The notes under the pieces: generated by a model
What the model was told of the DNA's origin: nothing
What the model saw: only the letters and a program-made list of their open reading frames with translations
Databases searched by the model: none
Part shown: one piece after another, positions 9,024 to 18,993 of the stretch
How positions within the stretch are numbered: position 1 is the stretch's first letter
How the letters are laid out: every line of letters starts with the position of its first letter
NCBI RefSeq assembly: GCF_025465935.1
Contig: NZ_JANLNV010000090.1
Span: 62,001 to 126,000 of the forward strand
From: Pseudomonas sp. 7P_10.2_Bac1
GTDB taxonomy: Bacteria > Pseudomonadota > Gammaproteobacteria > Pseudomonadales > Pseudomonadaceae
Direction: 5' to 3'
DNA: 64,000 nt
Translations under genes and position numbers: made by a program

Positions 9024-10022
9024 ATGCTCACTAACAAAACGATTCTTGTCACTGGTGGTACCGGCTCTTTCGGTAACACTTTTGTGCCAATGACCCTGGC
9101 CAAATACAACCCGAAAAAAATCATCATTTTCTCCCGTGATGAGATGAAACAGTGGGACATGGCCAAGAAATATGAAGGTGACTCGCGTGTACGCTTCTTC
9201 ATTGGCGACGTTCGTGACAAAGAGCGTCTGTACCGTGCACTCGACGGTGTTGACTATGTCGTTCACGCTGCCGCAACCAAAATTGTACCGACTGCCGAGT
9301 ACAACCCGTTTGAATGCGTGAAAACCAACATCAATGGCGCCATGAATCTGATTGATGCCTGCATTGACAAGCGAGTTCACCGCACTGTTGCACTGTCTAC
9401 TGACAAAGCCAGCAGCCCAATCAACTTGTACGGTGCTACCAAGTTGGCTTCTGACAAATTGTTTGTCGCTGGCAACTCCTATTCGGGTGGCCATGATTCG
9501 AGCTTCTCCGTAGTACGTTACGGAAACGTAATGGGCTCTCGTGGATCGGTTATTCCATTCTTTATGTCGATCAAAGACAAGGGCATGTTGCCAATCACCG
9601 ATGACCGCATGACTCGCTTCATGATCTCCCTTGAAGACGCTGTCAAACTGGTATGGCACGCGTTTGAAGACATGGAAGGCGGTGAGATTTATGTTAAAAA
9701 AATTCCGTCGATGAAAGTGACTGATCTGGCACGCGTGGTCGCACCAGAAGCTGAACAGAAAGTCATCGGTATCCGTCCAGGCGAAAAGCTGCACGAGCAG
9801 ATGATCAGCGCTGAAGACGCTTACTACACCTACGAATATCCGGAACACTTCAAGATCCTGCCAACCATCAATGGCTGGGCCACTTGCCCTAAACGCATCA
9901 AAGATGGTGTGCGCGTACCTGAAGGTTTCGTCTACGCAAGTGACAACAACACTGAGTGGATGACCGACGCAGAGCTGGAAGACTGGATCGAAACTAACCG
10001 CGAAAAGATCGGGAGCATCTAA
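9024..10022 (+). CDS. pseB: UDP-GlcNAc 4,6-dehydratase (inverting), PseB
   Basis: A 332-residue SDR enzyme for step 1 of CMP-pseudaminic acid synthesis, dehydrating and epimerising UDP-GlcNAc. The Rossmann motif is TGGTGSFG, and the catalytic segment STDKA with NLYGATK places Asp127, Lys128 and Tyr136 where Helicobacter PseB has its Asp-Lys-Tyr set. The start at 9024 has GAAGGA upstream. It is the head of a tightly packed pse run (B, C, F, G, H, I). Confidence 0.95.
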   Translation: MLTNKTILVTGGTGSFGNTFVPMTLAKYNPKKIIIFSRDEMKQWDMAKKYEGDSRVRFFIGDVRDKERLYRALDGVDYVVHAAATKIVPTAEYNPFECVKTNINGAMNLIDACIDKRVHRTVALSTDKASSPINLYGATKLASDKLFVAGNSYSGGHDSSFSVVRYGNVMGSRGSVIPFFMSIKDKGMLPITDDRMTRFMISLEDAVKLVWHAFEDMEGGEIYVKKIPSMKVTDLARVVAPEAEQKVIGIRPGEKLHEQMISAEDAYYTYEYPEHFKILPTINGWATCPKRIKDGVRVPEGFVYASDNNTEWMTDAELEDWIETNREKIGSI

Positions 10023-10025
10023 GGC

Positions 10026-11186
10026 ATGATTCCCTACGGCCGCCAAGACATCACCCAGACCGATATTGATGCGGTCGTGGGGGTTCTGCAATCTGACTTC
10101 CTGACCCAGGGTCCAATGGTTCCGCGCTTTGAGCAAAGTGTGGCTCAACATGTGGGCGCGAGCCATGCATTGGCTGTGAACAGTGCCACTTCAGCGCTGC
10201 ACATCGCCTGCTTGGCCCTGGGGCTTGGGCCGGGCGATCAGTTGTGGACGACACCGATCACCTTTGTCGCTTCAGCCAACTGCGCTTTGTATTGTGGCGC
10301 TGAAGTCGACTTTGTTGACATTGATCCACGCACTTACAACCTATGCGCACAAGCACTCGCACAAAAACTGGAACAGGCAGAACTCGCCGGTAAACTTCCA
10401 AAAATCGTTGTGCCCGTTCACTTATGTGGCCAACCGTGTGACATGCAAGCCATTCATGCGCTGTCCCAGCGCTATGGTTTCAAGATTATTGAAGATGCTT
10501 CTCACGCCATTGGTGGCAAATACCAAGGCGAGTTCATCGGAAATTCCCGCTACAGCGATATCACCGTGTTCAGCTTTCACCCTGTGAAAATCATCACCAC
10601 CGCAGAAGGTGGTATGGCGCTGACCAACGATGACGAATTGGCTAGCAAGATGGCCCTGCTGCGTAGCCACGGCATTACGCGTGACCCTGCGCAAATGACT
10701 CACGAAGCAGACGGCCCTTGGTATTACCAACAAATAGATCTGGGCTTCAACTACCGCATGACTGAACTGCAAGCCGCACTCGGTGTGACCCAGATGGAAC
10801 GTTTGGATCAATACGTGGCTCGTCGTCATGAACTGGCACGCCGCTATGATGATCTGCTGACCGACCTGCCGGTAACGACACCGTGGCAGCATGCAGACAG
10901 CTACTCTGGCCTGCACTTGTATGTGATTCGCTTGCAACTGGATCAAATCCAGAAGACTCACCGCCAGGTTTTTGAATCGCTACGCGAACAAGGTATTGGC
11001 GTAAACCTGCACTACATCCCCGTGCATATGCAACCGCACTATGAACGTATGGGTTTTGAGCCAGCAGATTTCCCGCAGGCACAGGTCTATTACAAAGAAG
11101 CAATCAGCATCCCGATGTTTCAAACAATGACTGATGAACAGCAGGACGAAGTCATCGCCGCGCTGCGCGTCGCGGTGCAGCCATGA
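10026..11186 (+). CDS. pseC: UDP-4-amino-4,6-dideoxy-L-AltNAc transaminase, PseC
   Basis: A 386-residue DegT/DnrJ/EryC1/StrS-family PLP enzyme for step 2, adding the 4-amino group from glutamate. The PLP lysine is Lys188 in FSFHPVKIITTAEGG, and DASHA precedes it. It begins three bases after pseB stops. The family also contains other sugar transaminases, but the context fixes the assignment. Confidence 0.95.
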   Translation: MIPYGRQDITQTDIDAVVGVLQSDFLTQGPMVPRFEQSVAQHVGASHALAVNSATSALHIACLALGLGPGDQLWTTPITFVASANCALYCGAEVDFVDIDPRTYNLCAQALAQKLEQAELAGKLPKIVVPVHLCGQPCDMQAIHALSQRYGFKIIEDASHAIGGKYQGEFIGNSRYSDITVFSFHPVKIITTAEGGMALTNDDELASKMALLRSHGITRDPAQMTHEADGPWYYQQIDLGFNYRMTELQAALGVTQMERLDQYVARRHELARRYDDLLTDLPVTTPWQHADSYSGLHLYVIRLQLDQIQKTHRQVFESLREQGIGVNLHYIPVHMQPHYERMGFEPADFPQAQVYYKEAISIPMFQTMTDEQQDEVIAALRVAVQP

Positions 11187-11878
11187 AGGTGGCGATCATC
11201 CCTGCCCGCGGAGGCAGCAAGCGTATTCCACGCAAAAACATCAAGCTGTTCTGCGAAAAGCCGATGATCGCCTGGTCCATTGAAGCAGCCCTCAAAAGTG
11301 GCTGCTTTGATCAGGTCCTCGTGTCGACCGATGACGAAGAAATTGCCGAGGTTGCCCGTAGCTATGGCGCCACGGTGCCATTTATGCGCCCGGTGCATCT
11401 GTCTGACGACCATACCGGCACCATCCCGGTTATTCAGCACGCCATTGAGTGGGTGAATAATCAGGGACATTCGGTTGAACAGGCGTGCTGTTTGTATGCA
11501 ACGGCTCCATTCGTCAGCCCTGAGGATATTCGTCGTGGTTTAAAAATCCTGGGAACCAGTGGTGGCGACTATGCGTTTTCAGTCACCAGCTATGCCTTCC
11601 CTATTCAGCGAGCCATTCGCCTGAATGGAAAAGGCCGAGTTGAAATGTTCAACCCAGAACACTTCAATACCCGCTCTCAGGATCTTGAAGAAGCATTTCA
11701 TGATGCTGGTCAGTTCTACTGGGGCAAAGCGGATGCATGGCTACAAGGTCGTATGATTTTCGGCACAGGTTCAGTGCCCGTAGCCCTGCCACGCCATCGT
11801 GTACAAGACATCGACACACCAGAAGACTGGGTACGTGCTGAATGGTTGTTCAAAGCATTGCAGGCTGAAGTACAGTGA
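11183..11878 (+). CDS. pseF: Pseudaminic acid cytidylyltransferase, PseF
   Basis: A 231-residue NeuA-like nucleotidyltransferase. The N-terminal IIPARGGSKRIPRKNIK signature binds CTP, and QDIDTPEDWVRAE closes the domain. It activates pseudaminic acid to CMP-Pse, the donor for the transferase. Its ATG overlaps the pseC stop by four bases (ATGA), implying translational coupling. Confidence 0.95.
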   Translation: MKVAIIPARGGSKRIPRKNIKLFCEKPMIAWSIEAALKSGCFDQVLVSTDDEEIAEVARSYGATVPFMRPVHLSDDHTGTIPVIQHAIEWVNNQGHSVEQACCLYATAPFVSPEDIRRGLKILGTSGGDYAFSVTSYAFPIQRAIRLNGKGRVEMFNPEHFNTRSQDLEEAFHDAGQFYWGKADAWLQGRMIFGTGSVPVALPRHRVQDIDTPEDWVRAEWLFKALQAEVQ

Positions 11879-13005
11879 AGCCAAACTCTCTAACAGTGGC
11901 CTTCCGGGTCGATGCCTCGCTGCAAATGGGCACAGGGCACGTGATGCGTTGCCTGACCCTCGCCGAAGCAATGAAGCAAGACGGCGGCGATTGTCAGTTC
12001 ATTTGCAGGGAACATCCAGGCAACCTGATTGAGCACATTCGCAGCAAGGGCTTCCAAGTACATGTATTACCACTATCGGGCTCAAATTTGAGCTCGTCAG
12101 CCTTTAAGGACGAAGAATTACAATTGGCTCACGCCGAATGGCTGGGTTCAACACATCAGGAAGATGCAACTCAAAGCACTGCAATCCTTAGCGAACTGAA
12201 ACCAGACTGGTTGATAGTAGATCACTATGCGCTGGATGCGCGCTGGGAAGTAACGCTTAAACCGTACTACCACAAACTTATGGTTATTGATGATCTAGCC
12301 GACCGAGCACATAGGTGTGACCTATTACTGGATCAGACTTTCGGTCGCGACAGCAAAGACTATGAAGCCTGGACACCAGACAGCTGTACCCTACTCTGCG
12401 GTTCACAGTACTCACTACTGAGGCCTGAGTTTGCAGCATTGCGTAGTTACAGCCTGGAGCGCAGGAAAAACCCGCAACTGAAACACTTGCTTATCACCAT
12501 GGGCGGCGTTGACAAAGACAATGCCACTGGGCAAATCTTGCAGGCACTTAAAAACGCCGAACTTCCAGGCAACTGCGAAATCAGTGTGGTAATGGGCAGT
12601 ACGGCTCCTTGGCTTGCCGAGGTTCAACTACTCGCTGAACAAATGCCGTGGCAAACAACAGTCAAGGTTGGCATCAGTGATATGGCGCAATTGATGGCTG
12701 ATAGCGATTTAGCCATTGGCGCTGCGGGGGCAACATCTTGGGAGCGTTGCTGTTTGGGCTTGCCAACTATAATGCTGGTGCTTGCTGACAACCAGAGAAT
12801 GGCCGCAGGTATTTTGGACAGTGCACAAGCTGCCGTGATGTTGTGTAATGACGATGATATGGATGCAAAGTTGGCCAAAATCCTTGCTAATTTTGCGCGT
12901 GATGCACGTCGCCTTAATAATATTACAGACCACGCTAAAAAAATTACAGACGGCACAGGTTGCAAAATTGTCGCCGATTCGCTGAACTTGTTGAGTCTCA
13001 ATTAA
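11875..13005 (+). CDS. pseG: UDP-2,4-diacetamido-trideoxy-L-altrose hydrolase, PseG
   Basis: A 376-residue GT-B-fold hydrolase that removes UDP before the condensation step. MGTGHVMRCLTLAEAM near residue 20 is the hallmark of PseG, and GAAGATSWERCCLGLP is the C-terminal nucleotide-sugar site. It starts with GTG overlapping the pseF stop by four bases. Confidence 0.93.
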   Translation: MKPNSLTVAFRVDASLQMGTGHVMRCLTLAEAMKQDGGDCQFICREHPGNLIEHIRSKGFQVHVLPLSGSNLSSSAFKDEELQLAHAEWLGSTHQEDATQSTAILSELKPDWLIVDHYALDARWEVTLKPYYHKLMVIDDLADRAHRCDLLLDQTFGRDSKDYEAWTPDSCTLLCGSQYSLLRPEFAALRSYSLERRKNPQLKHLLITMGGVDKDNATGQILQALKNAELPGNCEISVVMGSTAPWLAEVQLLAEQMPWQTTVKVGISDMAQLMADSDLAIGAAGATSWERCCLGLPTIMLVLADNQRMAAGILDSAQAAVMLCNDDDMDAKLAKILANFARDARRLNNITDHAKKITDGTGCKIVADSLNLLSLN

Positions 13006-13016
13006 TGGAGCATGTA

Positions 13017-13574
13017 ATGCAGGCATTTGGAAAGCTGCGCAATATAAACCAACAAGAGCTTGAACTAATGCTCAGCTGGAGAAACGCTCCCAGCGTGCGG
13101 GCCAACATGTATACTCGTCATGAAATTAGCATGGATGAACATCTTGCTTGGTGGGCGCGGACTCAAGAACGCGATGACCAACGTTACTTCATGTACGAAA
13201 CAGATAATGTACCTCTGGGCATCGTTGGCTTTACTGGCATAGATAAGACTAACAAAAACTCCTCTTGGGCATTTTATGCCTCTCCAGAAGCGCCGAAAGG
13301 TACGGGTAGCAAAATGGAGTTTTTAGCATTGGAGTGCGCATTCAATGAACTTGGACTGCATAAACTTCATTGTGAAGTTCTAGCATTCAATGCCCCTGTG
13401 ATTAAGTTACATCAGAAATTTGGCTTCAGCGTCGAAGGTATCCTTCGTGAACATCACAAAATAGATCAAGAATTTATCGATATCTATCAGCTAGGGCTAC
13501 TCGCCTTCGAATGGGATGAGAAACGCATCGACATGATGAATAAATTGATAAAACTCTCAGGAAAAAACGCATGA
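13017..13574 (+). CDS. pseH: UDP-4-amino-4,6-dideoxy-L-AltNAc N-acetyltransferase, PseH
   Basis: A GNAT-family acetyltransferase of 185 residues (LSWRNAPSVRANMYTRHEIS at the N-terminus, as in PseH) that makes the 2,4-diacetamido intermediate from acetyl-CoA. The frame is open upstream, but ATG at 13017 is preferred because GGAG (13007-13010) lies six bases before it. The ATG at 13005, overlapping the pseG stop by one base, is the alternative. The HQKFGFSVEGILREH segment is the acetyl-CoA-side C-terminal part. Confidence 0.9.
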   Translation: MQAFGKLRNINQQELELMLSWRNAPSVRANMYTRHEISMDEHLAWWARTQERDDQRYFMYETDNVPLGIVGFTGIDKTNKNSSWAFYASPEAPKGTGSKMEFLALECAFNELGLHKLHCEVLAFNAPVIKLHQKFGFSVEGILREHHKIDQEFIDIYQLGLLAFEWDEKRIDMMNKLIKLSGKNA

Positions 13575-14623
13575 ATCCTAAAATTTCGATTGCTGGACGT
13601 CCAATTGGTCCCGATTACGCGCCTTACATCATCGCTGAGCTCTCCGCCAACCATAACGGTAAGCTCGAAACAGCGCTGAGAATTATCGAGGAAGCAAAAA
13701 AAGCCGGCGCTGATGCAGTCAAGCTCCAGACCTATACTGCTGACACCATTACCCTAGACTCAGACACTGAGGAATTTCAGATCCATGGCGGACTCTGGGA
13801 TGGTAAAAACCTTTACCAACTATATAAAGAAGCTCAAATGCCTTGGGAGTGGCATGCGACCTTGTTTGAGCATGCGCGTAAATTAGGCATTACAATTTTT
13901 AGCTCTCCGTTCGACAACAGTGCAGTCGACTTGCTCGAAAGCCTGAACGCACCAGCTTATAAAATTGCGTCGTTTGAAGCTGTAGACCTGCCGCTCATCA
14001 AGTATGTAGCTAGCACAGGTAAGCCAATGATTATTTCTACGGGCATGGCCGATGCAGAAGAAATTCAGGAAGCAATTGATGCCGCTCGTGAAGGTGGTTG
14101 CAAGGAACTGACTATTCTCCACTGCGTAAGTGGTTACCCTGCCCCAGCGGAAGATTACAACTTGCGCACCATCCCCGACATGATGAATCGCTTCGGACTG
14201 GTAACAGGTCTATCCGATCATACTCTGGATAATACAACAGCCATAGCAAGTGTTGTTATGGGTGCTTCGGTTATTGAAAAGCACTTTACTTTAGATCGCA
14301 GCGGTGGTGGGCCGGACGATAGTTTTTCATTAGAGCCTACAGAATTGGCTGCATTATGCCGTGATAGCAAAACCGCTTGGGCGTCATTGGGCAAAGTCGA
14401 TTACGGACGAAAGTCCAGTGAGCAAGGAAACGTGAAGTTCCGTCGCTCTCTATATTTTGTTAAAAATTTGAAGGCTGGTGATGTGATTACACGCGATGCA
14501 GTTAGAAGCGTTCGCCCAGGATTCGGTTTACCACCTAAATACCTACACAAAATTCTTGGTCAACGCGTAAATCAAGATGTATCAGCCAACACCGCGACCA
14601 GTCTTGACTTCCTAAGCATATAA
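13571..14623 (+). CDS. pseI: Pseudaminic acid synthase, PseI
   Basis: A 350-residue NeuB-family enzyme that condenses 2,4-diacetamido-2,4,6-trideoxy-L-altrose with phosphoenolpyruvate. The TIM-barrel part has AELSANHNG, GADAVKLQTYTADT, TGLSDHT and EKHFTLDR. A C-terminal SAF/antifreeze-like domain (about 285-350, with RRSLYFVKNLKAGD) completes it. The ATG overlaps the pseH stop by four bases. With pseB, C, F, G and H, the CMP-Pse pathway is complete in this window. Confidence 0.95.
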   Translation: MNPKISIAGRPIGPDYAPYIIAELSANHNGKLETALRIIEEAKKAGADAVKLQTYTADTITLDSDTEEFQIHGGLWDGKNLYQLYKEAQMPWEWHATLFEHARKLGITIFSSPFDNSAVDLLESLNAPAYKIASFEAVDLPLIKYVASTGKPMIISTGMADAEEIQEAIDAAREGGCKELTILHCVSGYPAPAEDYNLRTIPDMMNRFGLVTGLSDHTLDNTTAIASVVMGASVIEKHFTLDRSGGGPDDSFSLEPTELAALCRDSKTAWASLGKVDYGRKSSEQGNVKFRRSLYFVKNLKAGDVITRDAVRSVRPGFGLPPKYLHKILGQRVNQDVSANTATSLDFLSI

Positions 14624-14647
14624 TTATCGCTAACGGAATTTCACGTC

Positions 14648-15607
14648 ATGACCTATCCAGACAAATCAATTTGCCTACTATATACAACTTACCACTCTTT
14701 TCTATGGGACCTTATATCCAAAGAAATAGACCACAAACATCTAACCGTTATAAATTTCTCGAAACGACCGCTTAATAATTCACTAAAAAGCAAAATTATA
14801 GAGCGCACAAAAACTAGCAAAATAAATTTTATAATTACATGCTTAGCAATCGCATTAAAAGCAAAAACCAGCAAATACAACCTAACTCTACCTCATCCAG
14901 ATCATTTGTTAGGTAATACACTTTTCTTTAACAAAAATGCGTTAAGTATAACTTTGCTCGAAGATGGAATCCTCAACTACTATCATTACAAGCGAGCGTA
15001 TGCTATAGCAAAAAAATCCGAAAAACGGAAAAAAATTACGCAGCTAACCCCTTTTAAATACAATCTCTATTCTGGACATCTTTCCGGAGTAGACGACTGT
15101 CCTACTAGCGAGCTTCACGGATGGTTTACAGATCCTGAGCAAATAATCAATAAAGAAAAATTTAAGTCCACAAAAAAAATACAGCTACCTTCCAGCAGTA
15201 CCGAAATTCAAGAAAGCAACAACACTGTAATACTTTTGGACCAGCCACTTGAAAAGTTCTTAAGCGCAGAAACAGCCAAGGCAATCCGGGAAAAAGCTAA
15301 AAACTTCATAGAAAAAAATTTTAAAGAAGTTATTATTAAACCTCATCCTGAACATGCTTCCACAGAGGAAAAAATTGCAAATGAGGTTAGCTTTTCCTTC
15401 GAACCTAACATACCAATAGAAGAAGTAATACTAAGAATAGAACCATCAGCTGCAATAAGCTTCTGCAGCACCGCTCTGATTAATATATCAAAAATCTCTA
15501 GCAACACACAATGTATCGCTATCGGTATAAATGAAATAGTAAGCGAGTTACCAGACACCCAACAAATTAAAGAACTATTTTTAAAAAATAATATAAAAAT
15601 CCACTAA
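14648..15607 (+). CDS. Probable nonulosonate (pseudaminyl) transferase, sialyltransferase-like
   Basis: A 319-residue, AT-rich gene directly after pseI. The protein shows the three sparse motifs shared by bacterial sialyltransferase families GT38/GT52/GT80: an acidic EDG (residues 105-107, LLEDGILNYY), an HP pair in IIKPHPEH (233-234), and a Ser/Thr site in SFCSTALINI (about 274-275). In those families, the acidic residue and His act in catalysis and CMP binding. CMP-Pse from the preceding genes would be the natural donor. No signal peptide or membrane helix is evident, so it should be a peripheral cytoplasmic enzyme. Assignment rests on motifs and position only. Confidence 0.6.
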   Translation: MTYPDKSICLLYTTYHSFLWDLISKEIDHKHLTVINFSKRPLNNSLKSKIIERTKTSKINFIITCLAIALKAKTSKYNLTLPHPDHLLGNTLFFNKNALSITLLEDGILNYYHYKRAYAIAKKSEKRKKITQLTPFKYNLYSGHLSGVDDCPTSELHGWFTDPEQIINKEKFKSTKKIQLPSSSTEIQESNNTVILLDQPLEKFLSAETAKAIREKAKNFIEKNFKEVIIKPHPEHASTEEKIANEVSFSFEPNIPIEEVILRIEPSAAISFCSTALINISKISSNTQCIAIGINEIVSELPDTQQIKELFLKNNIKIH

Positions 15608-15789
15608 TAGTTGACATCCCAACAGCTTTAAACAAAAGACTAATATAATAGTTACAACCAATACAAATCAATCACAATTGATAGCACATAGCAATCTCAT
15701 CCAATGATTTACCGTTAGAACATGCCGAGCAAAATCGGAGTAACAATACTCATAAACCGTCATCACTAAAATTTAGAAATTACCAATAA

Positions 15790-16935
15790 ATGAATACTCC
15801 CCCCATAGAAAATCTTAAAAGCCTATATAAGCCTAAGATCAACATTTTAGGCATAAGAGGTATCCCGGCACAGCATGGAGGATTCGAAACATTCGCTGAA
15901 AAGCTTTCTGTATACCTCACGAAAAAAGGCTGGGACGTTACTGTTTATTGCCAGGAAGAATTAGAAGGGCCAATATCGGAAAGTACATGGGAAGGTATAA
16001 ATAGAGTTCATATACCTGTAACAAAAAATGGGGCTGCCGGGACTGTTATATTTGATTGGAAAGCAACAAAGCACGCCTTATCTCAAGATGGTATATTTTT
16101 GACCTTGGGATATAACACCGCTATATTTAACTTGATGCAAAGAATAAAAAATCAAACCAACATTATCAACATGGATGGTATTGAGTGGCGCCGCGATAAG
16201 TGGGGACTTATTGCGAAAACATGGTTTTGGTTGAATGAAAGAGCAGGATGCTGGATTGGTAATCATCTCATTGCCGACCACCCAAAAATCAAAGATCATT
16301 TGGCAACACGCGTCAAAGAAAATAAGATCACTATGATCCCCTACGGTGGTGAAGAAATCTTAGATGCTGATGCTGGGCTACTAAAACCTTATGGAGTAGA
16401 AACTGGGAAATTCTCAGTTATTATTGCTCGTCCAGAGCCCGAAAACTCTTTCCTGGAAATGGTGAGAGCTTTCAGCACCACTCATCGAAACCACAAATTG
16501 GTTGTGCTTGGCAACTTCAGTCCTCAGACCAATTCGTTTCATCGTCAGGTGATGGAAGCGGCTAGCAATGAGGTTATTTTTCCTGGGGCAATTTACGAAG
16601 CTCCTGTGGTTCAGGCTCTTCGTTATCACAGCCGATTTTATCTCCATGGGCACCGTGTAGGTGGTACTAATCCGTCCCTAGTGGAAGCCATGGGGGCAGG
16701 TTGTGCGGTGATAGCCCATGAAAATCATTTTAATCAATGGGTTGCGGGGCCTGATGCAGCATATTTTAAAGATGAGGCTGCTTGTACTGCTCTTTTCGAC
16801 AAGCTATTGACCGATGATGCAGCAGTCTTGCGTATGAAGGAAGCCAGTAAAAAACGCTTTTCCGAGCGTTTTACTTGGGAACAAATACTTCGCGAATACG
16901 AAGTACTATTGACCCAATGGTACCCAAACAAATAA
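15790..16935 (+). CDS. GT4-like glycosyltransferase with DUF1972 N-terminus
   Basis: A 381-residue GT-B glycosyltransferase. The N-terminal DUF1972 hallmark is ILGIRGIPAQHGGFETFAEKL, and the C-terminal nucleotide-sugar site is GGTNPSLVEAMGAGCAVIAHEN. Members of this family often are rhamnosyltransferases (Cps2T type), which fits the rml genes that follow. No clear ribosome binding site precedes the ATG. The 182-bp gap before it is AT-rich and empty. Confidence 0.8.
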   Translation: MNTPPIENLKSLYKPKINILGIRGIPAQHGGFETFAEKLSVYLTKKGWDVTVYCQEELEGPISESTWEGINRVHIPVTKNGAAGTVIFDWKATKHALSQDGIFLTLGYNTAIFNLMQRIKNQTNIINMDGIEWRRDKWGLIAKTWFWLNERAGCWIGNHLIADHPKIKDHLATRVKENKITMIPYGGEEILDADAGLLKPYGVETGKFSVIIARPEPENSFLEMVRAFSTTHRNHKLVVLGNFSPQTNSFHRQVMEAASNEVIFPGAIYEAPVVQALRYHSRFYLHGHRVGGTNPSLVEAMGAGCAVIAHENHFNQWVAGPDAAYFKDEAACTALFDKLLTDDAAVLRMKEASKKRFSERFTWEQILREYEVLLTQWYPNK

Positions 16936-16948
16936 TTAAGAGCCAAAC

Positions 16949-18025
16949 ATGACACCACGAATTCTCGTTACCGGCGGAGCCGGTTTTATTGGTTCGGCCG
17001 TAATTCGTCATTTGATTCAGAAGACATCGGCAATAGTAGCGAACTTAGACAAACTCACTTACGCTGGCAACTTGGACTCTCTAACGTCAGTCGCAGACTC
17101 ACCTCGTTATCATTTTTATCATGCAGATATTTGCGATAGCTTAGCACTTGACTCTATTTTTGCAGAGTTCAAACCTACAGCAATCATGCATTTAGCAGCC
17201 GAATCTCATGTAGATCGTTCTATTGATGGTCCTTCGGATTTCATACAAACTAATATTATCGGGACCTACTCTTTGCTGGAATCAAGCCGGCGATATTGGA
17301 ATGCGCTCTCGGCAATAGAGAAAGAAACGTTTCGATTTCATCATATTTCCACTGATGAAGTATATGGCGATCTTGAAGGCACTACTGATCTCTTCACTGA
17401 AACAACATCTTACTCTCCGAGTTCACCCTACTCCGCGTCAAAAGCAAGCTCTGATCATCTTGTCCGAGCTTGGCATAGAACTTTCGGGCTACCAGTGGTC
17501 GTGACCAATTGCTCTAACAACTACGGTCCATACCACTTCCCGGAAAAACTTATTCCGCATGTTATTCTCAACGCGTTAGCTTGCAAACCATTGCCGATCT
17601 ATGGAGACGGGTCACAAATTCGAGATTGGTTGTATGTTGAAGATCATGCGCATGCTCTGGTTGTAGTAGTTACTAAAGGGATTGTTGGTAACACCTATAA
17701 TATTGGCGGTCATAACGAAAAGCGAAACCTCCAAGTAGTTCAATCTATTTGTGAATTATTAGATGAACTGGCTCCTGCGGAGATTAAAAATAATCTTAAA
17801 GGCTCATTCAAAGATCTAATCACCTTCGTTAAAGATCGCCCAGGTCATGACCGTCGCTATGCTATCGATGCCTCAAAAATTGAACGCGAACTAGGATGGT
17901 CGCCCTCCGAAACCTTCGAGACGGGTCTACGTAAAACTGTTAACTGGTATTTGGATAATCATTCGTGGTGGCAGCGCGCCTTGAGCGGCGATTATAGACT
18001 GAGTCGTCTAGGCAATGATAACTAA
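16949..18025 (+). CDS. rmlB: dTDP-glucose 4,6-dehydratase
   Basis: A 358-residue SDR enzyme with TGGAGFIGSAV at the N-terminus, STDEVYGDLEG for catalysis and the YSASKAS active-site Tyr-Lys pair. It is step 2 of dTDP-L-rhamnose synthesis. The order is rmlB-rmlA-rmlC. Confidence 0.95.
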   Translation: MTPRILVTGGAGFIGSAVIRHLIQKTSAIVANLDKLTYAGNLDSLTSVADSPRYHFYHADICDSLALDSIFAEFKPTAIMHLAAESHVDRSIDGPSDFIQTNIIGTYSLLESSRRYWNALSAIEKETFRFHHISTDEVYGDLEGTTDLFTETTSYSPSSPYSASKASSDHLVRAWHRTFGLPVVVTNCSNNYGPYHFPEKLIPHVILNALACKPLPIYGDGSQIRDWLYVEDHAHALVVVVTKGIVGNTYNIGGHNEKRNLQVVQSICELLDELAPAEIKNNLKGSFKDLITFVKDRPGHDRRYAIDASKIERELGWSPSETFETGLRKTVNWYLDNHSWWQRALSGDYRLSRLGNDN

Positions 18026-18114
18026 ACACTGGCATTAATAATTAAATCAGCTAGCTACTTCATATCAAATACAACACTAGCGCTTCGACATAAGGTTTCG
18101 TAAGGACAATTAAC

Positions 18115-18993
18115 ATGAAAGGTATCATTTTGGCCGGCGGTTCAGGTACACGTCTGCACCCTATTACCCGCGGCGTGTCAAAACAGCTCTTACCTGTTTA
18201 CGATAAGCCGATGATTTATTACCCGCTATCAGTGCTCATGCTAGCTGGAATTCGTGAGATCTTGATTATCTCAACTCCCGACGACTTACCTAATTTCCGC
18301 AAGCTATTAGGTGATGGAACGGAGTTCGGTATCGAGCTCAGCTATGCAGAACAACCCTCGCCCGACGGGTTAGCTCAGGCCTTTTTAATTGGTGAAGAGT
18401 TTATTGGCACTAGTAATGTCTGCTTAATCCTAGGTGACAACATTTTTTATGGCTATGGCTTTAGCGCTATGCTTCAGGCGGCTGCAACTCGCCCTTCAGG
18501 TGCCGTTGTGTTCGGATATCACGTCAGTGATCCAGAACGCTTTGGAGTGGTGGAATTTGATTCAAATGGGAAAGCGATTTCTATTGAGGAAAAACCTAAT
18601 CAACCAAAATCTAACTACGCCGTGACAGGCTTATATTTTTATGACAATTCTGTAGTTGACATTGCTAAGCAGGTGAAACGCTCGGCCCGTGGTGAACTAG
18701 AAATCACCGACGTTAACAATGCATATCTGCAACGTGGCGACTTGCACGTGAGCTTATTGGGGCGCGGTTTTGCATGGCTTGACACAGGCACTCATGATTC
18801 TTTGATGGAGGCTAGCCACTTCGTGCACACGATAGAAGCTCGGCAAGGCTTAAAAGTTGCCTGTCTAGAGGAAATTGCTTATCACCATGGTTGGCTCTCC
18901 GCAGATCAGATTGCAAGCCAAGCTGAGGCCTTGAGTAAAACAGGATACGGACAATACCTACAACGTTTACTGAAGCAGGAAGTGCCACAGTGA
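18115..18993 (+). CDS. rmlA: Glucose-1-phosphate thymidylyltransferase
   Basis: A 292-residue nucleotidyltransferase with LAGGSGTRLHPITRG and KQLLPVYDKPMIYYPLS at the N-terminus, the RmlA signature. It makes dTDP-glucose from dTTP and glucose-1-phosphate, step 1 of the dTDP-rhamnose pathway. GTAAGGA lies upstream of the ATG. The enzyme is normally feedback-inhibited by dTDP-rhamnose. Confidence 0.95.
   Translation: MKGIILAGGSGTRLHPITRGVSKQLLPVYDKPMIYYPLSVLMLAGIREILIISTPDDLPNFRKLLGDGTEFGIELSYAEQPSPDGLAQAFLIGEEFIGTSNVCLILGDNIFYGYGFSAMLQAAATRPSGAVVFGYHVSDPERFGVVEFDSNGKAISIEEKPNQPKSNYAVTGLYFYDNSVVDIAKQVKRSARGELEITDVNNAYLQRGDLHVSLLGRGFAWLDTGTHDSLMEASHFVHTIEARQGLKVACLEEIAYHHGWLSADQIASQAEALSKTGYGQYLQRLLKQEVPQ

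Noticed and set aside
8880..10166. 428-residue minus-strand frame covering pseB
   Set aside because: pseB on the + strand has full catalytic motifs; the other frame is its shadow.
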